From Deltaproteobacteria bacterium (GTDB lineage: Bacteria; Desulfobacterota; Desulfobulbia; Desulfobulbales; BM004), in contig JAFDCR010000236.1 of assembly GCA_019312685.1 (NCBI GenBank), forward strand, positions 1-8,895: a DNA stretch of 8,895 nucleotides, given 5' to 3'. The notes under the pieces were generated by a model. It did not search any database and was not told where the DNA came from. It worked only from the letters and a program-made list of their open reading frames with translations. Below are positions 5,641-8,895 of this stretch, piece after piece (positions within the stretch are counted from its first letter, which is position 1; every line of letters starts with the position of its first letter). A program made the position numbers and the translations under genes.

Positions 5641-6327
5641 ATGGGAATCAGGGAAAAACGCCGCATCACCAAACTGCTGGAATCTTCAGATATCGAAGCA
5701 GTTATTCACGAACTGCGGCAGTATCCTGCAGCCAAAGCCATAAACCCCCTTATCGGTGGATTGTGTAGTAACAACGAAACCGTCCGTTGGCATGCTGTTA
5801 CCGCTCTGGGACAGGTTGTTGCCGACCTGGCCGGCCATGATATGGAGGCTGCCCGGATAGTAATGCGCAGGCTCATGTGGAGTTTGAATGATGAGTCCGG
5901 TGGTATTGGCTGGGGAGCCCCTGAAGCCATGGGAGAGATCATGGCGTGCCACGACGGCCTGGCTGAAGAATATACCCACATTCTTGTCGCTTACATGCGG
6001 GAAGACGGTTTTTACCTGGAACTGGAACAGCTGCAGCATGGTTTGATGTGGGGACTTGCCCGGCTTGCCCTGGTAAAACCGGAACTGCTGAACCAAAAAA
6101 ATGCCGCTGTCTATCTCATGCCCTACCTTAGGTCTGTCGACTCAACCGTCCGCGGCCTTGCCGCCTGGACTCTTGGTTTACTCGGTTCCAAGCAAGCCTC
6201 AGAGGACATTGCGAAACTTATCGATGATCCCGTCCCATTAAGATTATTTCTTGACCGTACCTTTGTGACGGAGACGGTCGGAGGGCTGGCGCATAAAGCG
6301 CTTGCGAATATTGCAAAAGAATCGTAG
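5641..6327 (+). CDS. HEAT-repeat protein, resembles the DVU0298 family
   Basis: The 228-residue soluble protein is built of paired amphipathic helices of the HEAT/armadillo kind: for example VRWHAVTALGQVV (48-60), the segment APEAMGEIM (93-101), LQHGLMWGLARLAL (131-144) and VRGLAAWTLGLLG (170-182). A central conserved-looking stretch, MRRLMWSLNDESGGIGWG (75-92), is unlike a generic HEAT repeat and resembles what I recall of the DVU0298 family of sulfate reducers; that link is from memory. HEAT proteins are usually scaffolds or, with lyases, phycobilin-type chaperones; no catalytic motif is visible. The ATG at 5641 has no good Shine-Dalgarno sequence, so the start is less secure than its neighbours. 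The nitrilase gene follows after 12 bp in the same frame, suggesting an operon. The biochemical function is unknown. Confidence 0.8.
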   Translation: MGIREKRRITKLLESSDIEAVIHELRQYPAAKAINPLIGGLCSNNETVRWHAVTALGQVVADLAGHDMEAARIVMRRLMWSLNDESGGIGWGAPEAMGEIMACHDGLAEEYTHILVAYMREDGFYLELEQLQHGLMWGLARLALVKPELLNQKNAAVYLMPYLRSVDSTVRGLAAWTLGLLGSKQASEDIAKLIDDPVPLRLFLDRTFVTETVGGLAHKALANIAKES

Positions 6328-6339
6328 CCTTGCAGAATC

Positions 6340-7146
6340 ATGCCAGAAACAAATAAGGAAAAAACACTGTTTGCCGGATTTCTGCAATTTGATGTCAGAA
6401 GCGGCGAAATTATCAGTAATCTTTCCAGGGTCGAGCAGGGATTGTCTGAAATTGCTGCATCCGGCACCAGGATCTCTCCCGGCATTATCGTTCTGCCGGA
6501 ACTCTGGGCCACAGGTTTTGCCTATAACAAATTGCCGGAACTGACCCGGGAAATTCCTGATATTTTGAAGATCCTGCAAAACCTGGCAACTGAGTACGAG
6601 ATAATAATTGCCGGTTCTCTGCCGGAATATGCAGATAATACTTTTTACAACACGCTTTTCATAAGCGACCCCAGCGGCATTGCCGGAACATACCGTAAAC
6701 AGCGGCTCTTCAGTCCGATGCAGGAAGATTCCTTCTTTACACCCGGGACAGAACCCTTACCTGTGCAAACCGACCTGGGCCCCATCGGGGGGTTGGTGTG
6801 TTATGATCTGCGGTTTCCCGAACTTCTGCGGAAACAGACAGGAGATGGAGCCGACCTTGCAGTTGTTTCAGCCCAATGGCCTGCTGTACGGATTGATCAC
6901 TGGCGCATACTCCTTCAGGCCCGTGCCGTTGAAAATCAGATGTTTGTAATTGCCGCAAACCGCTGCGGCAAAACCGGCGACACCTCTTTTGGCGGCCATT
7001 CCATGATAATCGGTCCGGAAGGCTCCATCCTGCTGGAGGCCGGGGAGGAAGAGGAATTTAAAGGTGAATTGCTTGATATTGGACTGTTGTCCTCTGCCAG
7101 ATCCCTGTTCAGGTCTCTTCCTGACCGGAAGACCAAAGACTTATAG
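6340..7146 (+). CDS. Carbon-nitrogen hydrolase (nitrilase superfamily), omega-amidase-like
   Basis: The 268-residue protein has the full Glu-Lys-Cys catalytic triad of the superfamily: Glu54 (VLPELWATGF), Lys120 (TYRKQRLFSP) and Cys154 (GGLVCYDLRFPEL). The later segment SAQWPAVRIDHW followed by LLQARAVENQ (192-201) and AANRCG (205-210) is typical of the Nit2/YafV omega-amidase branch, which hydrolyses 2-oxoglutaramate or similar omega-amides. An alternative is the Nit1-type deaminated-glutathione amidase, so the exact substrate is inference. There is no signal peptide, so it is cytoplasmic. The ATG at 6340 has no clear Shine-Dalgarno sequence and probably depends on translation of the HEAT-repeat gene 12 bp upstream, with which it shares a reading frame. 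It ends at TAG before a 219-bp AT-rich gap. Confidence 0.92.
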   Translation: MPETNKEKTLFAGFLQFDVRSGEIISNLSRVEQGLSEIAASGTRISPGIIVLPELWATGFAYNKLPELTREIPDILKILQNLATEYEIIIAGSLPEYADNTFYNTLFISDPSGIAGTYRKQRLFSPMQEDSFFTPGTEPLPVQTDLGPIGGLVCYDLRFPELLRKQTGDGADLAVVSAQWPAVRIDHWRILLQARAVENQMFVIAANRCGKTGDTSFGGHSMIIGPEGSILLEAGEEEEFKGELLDIGLLSSARSLFRSLPDRKTKDL

Positions 7147-7162
7147 GAATAAGCTTTCATTC

Positions 7163-7183
7163 AGGCAAATATATTATTTGTCT
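7163..7183 (+). other. Small hairpin downstream of the nitrilase gene
   Basis: AGGCAAAT (7163-7170) and ATTTGTCT (7176-7183) form an 8-bp stem with one G-U pair and a 5-base loop, 17 bases after the nitrilase stop. No T-run follows directly, so it is a poor intrinsic terminator, but it could mark the 3' end of the transcript. The rest of the 7147-7365 gap is AT-rich with no gene that I can support. Confidence 0.25.
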
Positions 7184-7231
7184 CAGCCACCACAATATTT
7201 TCTCTAAAAAACAAGCCATTTCATAATTAGA

Positions 7232-7260
7232 TTGGCATCGCAGCATTGTCAGACTAAGAT
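7232..7260 (+). promoter_or_regulatory. Candidate promoter for the CBS-antiporter pair
   Basis: TTGGCA (7232-7237, five of six matches to the -35 consensus) is followed after exactly 17 bases by TAAGAT (7255-7260, four of six matches to the -10). A perfect TATAAT also occurs at 7294-7299 but lacks a recognisable -35. Either could drive the downstream pair; the call rests on consensus matching in AT-rich DNA and is tentative. Confidence 0.3.
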
Positions 7261-7365
7261 AGATGTCCAGATTCGTTAGCAATTACCAAAGATTATAATA
7301 ACAATCCTGTTCATCTTTCTGCTCTTACTGAAAATTATATCATTGCAAACAAAGGGATTTTAAAA

Positions 7366-7836
7366 ATGGAGCGATTGACTGTCAGAGACCTTATAGAAGC
7401 TGTTTCGGAGTGGGAAAAATTGCCGATCGTCACCACGGAAAGTTCCCTGCAGGATGTGGTCCGCGTCATGGTAAAGGGACATCGCCGCCGTATCGTCTAT
7501 GTGGTTGATGACGCCGGCAGGTATCAAGGCGCTATCACCCTGGAAGATCTGAAAAATGTCATTTTTCACTTCTACCTGAATTCCAGCATCAGGGATGCAT
7601 TGGTGGTTACCGAGCATATTGAAGTGCTTTTCGCCTCGGAAAAGGCAAAAGAAATAATGAACTCTGACTCAGTGGTCTGCCATGAAAACGATACGCTCCA
7701 TGAAATCATTGTCAGAATGAATGAATGGGATATTATGGATATTCCCGTGCTGGACAGGGACGACCGGGTGATTGCTGACCTGGATTTTCTCCACCTGCTG
7801 GCAATGTGGCTTAAGAAAGGTATTGAGGCTTTTTGA
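7366..7836 (+). CDS. Two-CBS-domain protein, probable nucleotide-sensing regulator
   Basis: The 156-residue protein consists almost entirely of a tandem CBS pair (Bateman module), roughly residues 18-66 and 96-148. The first has the usual ending RRIVYVVDDAGRYQGAITLEDL-type pattern (41-62); the second has IMDIPVLDRDDRVIADLDFLHL-type sequence (123-144). CBS pairs bind adenine nucleotides such as AMP, ATP or c-di-AMP and regulate partner proteins, frequently transporters. No DNA-binding, enzymatic or membrane segment is fused. AAAGGGA at 7351-7357 precedes ATG by eight bases. The stop codon overlaps the start of the antiporter by one base (TGATG), so the two are translationally coupled and the CBS protein is plausibly a separate regulatory subunit of that antiporter. 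The ligand is not predictable from the sequence. Confidence 0.88.
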   Translation: MERLTVRDLIEAVSEWEKLPIVTTESSLQDVVRVMVKGHRRRIVYVVDDAGRYQGAITLEDLKNVIFHFYLNSSIRDALVVTEHIEVLFASEKAKEIMNSDSVVCHENDTLHEIIVRMNEWDIMDIPVLDRDDRVIADLDFLHLLAMWLKKGIEAF

Positions 7837-8895
7837 TGATCACCCATCCGCTACTGGCTGTCGGTGTTATGCTCATAGCCGGCTACTGGCTGGGACGGGC
7901 GGCCAACGCCCTGCAGCTGCCAAGGATAAGTGGATACCTGGTTGCCGGCATCCTGCTCAGCCCTTCTTTTTCAAACATCCTTACCCACCATATGATTGAG
8001 CAGCAGCTTTCCGTTCTCACGGAAATCGCTTTGGGGGTTATTGCCTATCTCATCGGCGGCAGCCTCATTCTGGATCGGATAAAACACCTGGGGAGAAGCA
8101 TCCTGTGGATCACCCTTGCCCAGGCCCTGGCAACCTTTCTTCTCACCACACTCTTTTTAATCCCGGTCATTCCCTTTCTGACAGGGCTCAAGGGAGGGGA
8201 TTACAACCTCATAAATACCTATATTCCCCTGGCCCTGGTTATCGGTGCTATTTCGGTTGCCACGGCCCCGGGCGCCATACTGGCTATTGTCAGCGAACTC
8301 AAGGCCAGTGGCCCCTTTACCAGCACCCTGCTGGGAATTATCGCCCTTGATGACGGCCTGGCGGTAATATTTTTCGCCTTGTCCACCGCAGTGGCGCATA
8401 CCCTGATGCATCCGGGATCTGTTTTATGGATGGATATGCTGGGGGAAACCTTCGCTGAAATAGGGTTTTCTGTTTTGCTTGGGATCCTTGCCGGTTATGT
8501 GCTTAAGTATTCCGCCCAGGTAGTCCGCCGCAGGGAAGCTTTGCTTATGGTAATATTGGGGGTCATCTTTACCACCGCGGGCCTTGCGTCACAATTTCAT
8601 CTTTCACCACTCCTGGCCTGTATGGTTGCAGGCTTCGTCATTGTTAATATTACCAGGCGCCAGAGGGATTTCTTCCTGGTTGTCGAACAGATCGAGGAAC
8701 CCCTGTTCGGCCTCTTTTTCGGTCTGGCCGGTGCCCATGTCGATCTGGTTGTTTTCAAATATGCCGGCCTGCTGGCAATGGCTGCCCTTGTTATCCGCAT
8801 GATCGGCAAACATCTGGGAAGCTGGCTCGGTGCCAGGTTATCCGGTGCACCCAAACATATTCAGAACTATCTCGGTTTGGCGCTTTTTCCCCAGG
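7836..8895 (+). CDS. CPA2-type cation:proton antiporter (Na+/H+ exchanger family), N-terminal 353 residues
   Basis: The frame starts at ATG 7836, overlapping the CBS stop, with GAGG (7825-7828) seven bases upstream, and stays open to the right edge, so the C-terminus is missing. The visible part is strongly hydrophobic with about ten to twelve probable membrane segments (for example around 5-24, 60-79, 89-113, 129-151, 205-224, 234-253, 257-272 and 309-326). The segment ATAPGAILAIVSELK (142-156) followed by LLGIIALDDGLAVIFF (165-180) is the CPA2 core: the Asp172-Asp173 pair (ALDDG) is the double aspartate that carries ions and protons in electrogenic antiporters such as NapA. It would exchange Na+ or K+ for H+ across the inner membrane. 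The missing C-terminal part could include a TrkA-type regulatory domain. Cation specificity cannot be told. Confidence 0.9.
   Translation, partial: MITHPLLAVGVMLIAGYWLGRAANALQLPRISGYLVAGILLSPSFSNILTHHMIEQQLSVLTEIALGVIAYLIGGSLILDRIKHLGRSILWITLAQALATFLLTTLFLIPVIPFLTGLKGGDYNLINTYIPLALVIGAISVATAPGAILAIVSELKASGPFTSTLLGIIALDDGLAVIFFALSTAVAHTLMHPGSVLWMDMLGETFAEIGFSVLLGILAGYVLKYSAQVVRRREALLMVILGVIFTTAGLASQFHLSPLLACMVAGFVIVNITRRQRDFFLVVEQIEEPLFGLFFGLAGAHVDLVVFKYAGLLAMAALVIRMIGKHLGSWLGARLSGAPKHIQNYLGLALFPQ

Overview
The window looks like a chromosomal segment of a mesophilic anaerobic deltaproteobacterium (Desulfobacterota, perhaps a Desulfobulbales-like sulfate reducer). This rests on a radical-SAM heme-synthesis enzyme of the AhbC/AhbD/NirJ type, a run of rubrerythrin, two-iron desulfoferrodoxin, ferritin and flavodiiron protein, and a HEAT protein that resembles a family I associate with Desulfovibrio. 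The taxonomic call is inference. Every gene I can support is on the + strand. I see no tRNA, rRNA, CRISPR array, transposase or phage gene.

Layout. (1) 1-2229, tetrapyrrole block: the C-terminal part of an AhbC/AhbD-like radical SAM/SPASM protein, an AT-rich gap with nested inverted repeats, hemE, and an HD-domain hydrolase three bases after hemE. (2) 2230-5488, oxygen and iron defence block: rubrerythrin, desulfoferrodoxin (superoxide reductase), ferritin and flavodiiron protein. Each has its own strong Shine-Dalgarno sequence and is separated from the next by 81-204 bp of AT-rich DNA. Rubrerythrin has a clear -10 box overlapped upstream by a 25-bp Fur/PerR-like palindrome. The ferritin leader contains repeats able to form mutually exclusive helices. 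(3) 5489-5640: a gap with a long imperfect palindrome that looks like a dispersed intergenic repeat and may also act as a terminator. (4) 5641-7146: a HEAT-repeat protein and a nitrilase-superfamily amidase, 12 bp apart. (5) 7147-8895: a 219-bp AT-rich gap, a two-CBS-domain protein, and the start of a CPA2-type cation:proton antiporter whose start codon overlaps the CBS stop codon. The antiporter runs off the right edge.

How the genes fit together. The flavodiiron protein would reduce O2 to water, desulfoferrodoxin would reduce superoxide to peroxide, rubrerythrin would reduce peroxide to water, and ferritin would store the Fe(II) that otherwise feeds Fenton chemistry. All three reductases normally draw on rubredoxin-type donors, but no free rubredoxin gene lies here. 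The heme block serves cytochrome and heme-protein synthesis. The CBS protein probably senses a nucleotide and modulates the adjacent antiporter. The enzymes are known families. The parts that may be undescribed are the non-coding elements: the rubrerythrin operator, the ferritin leader, the hemE leader repeats and the intergenic palindrome.
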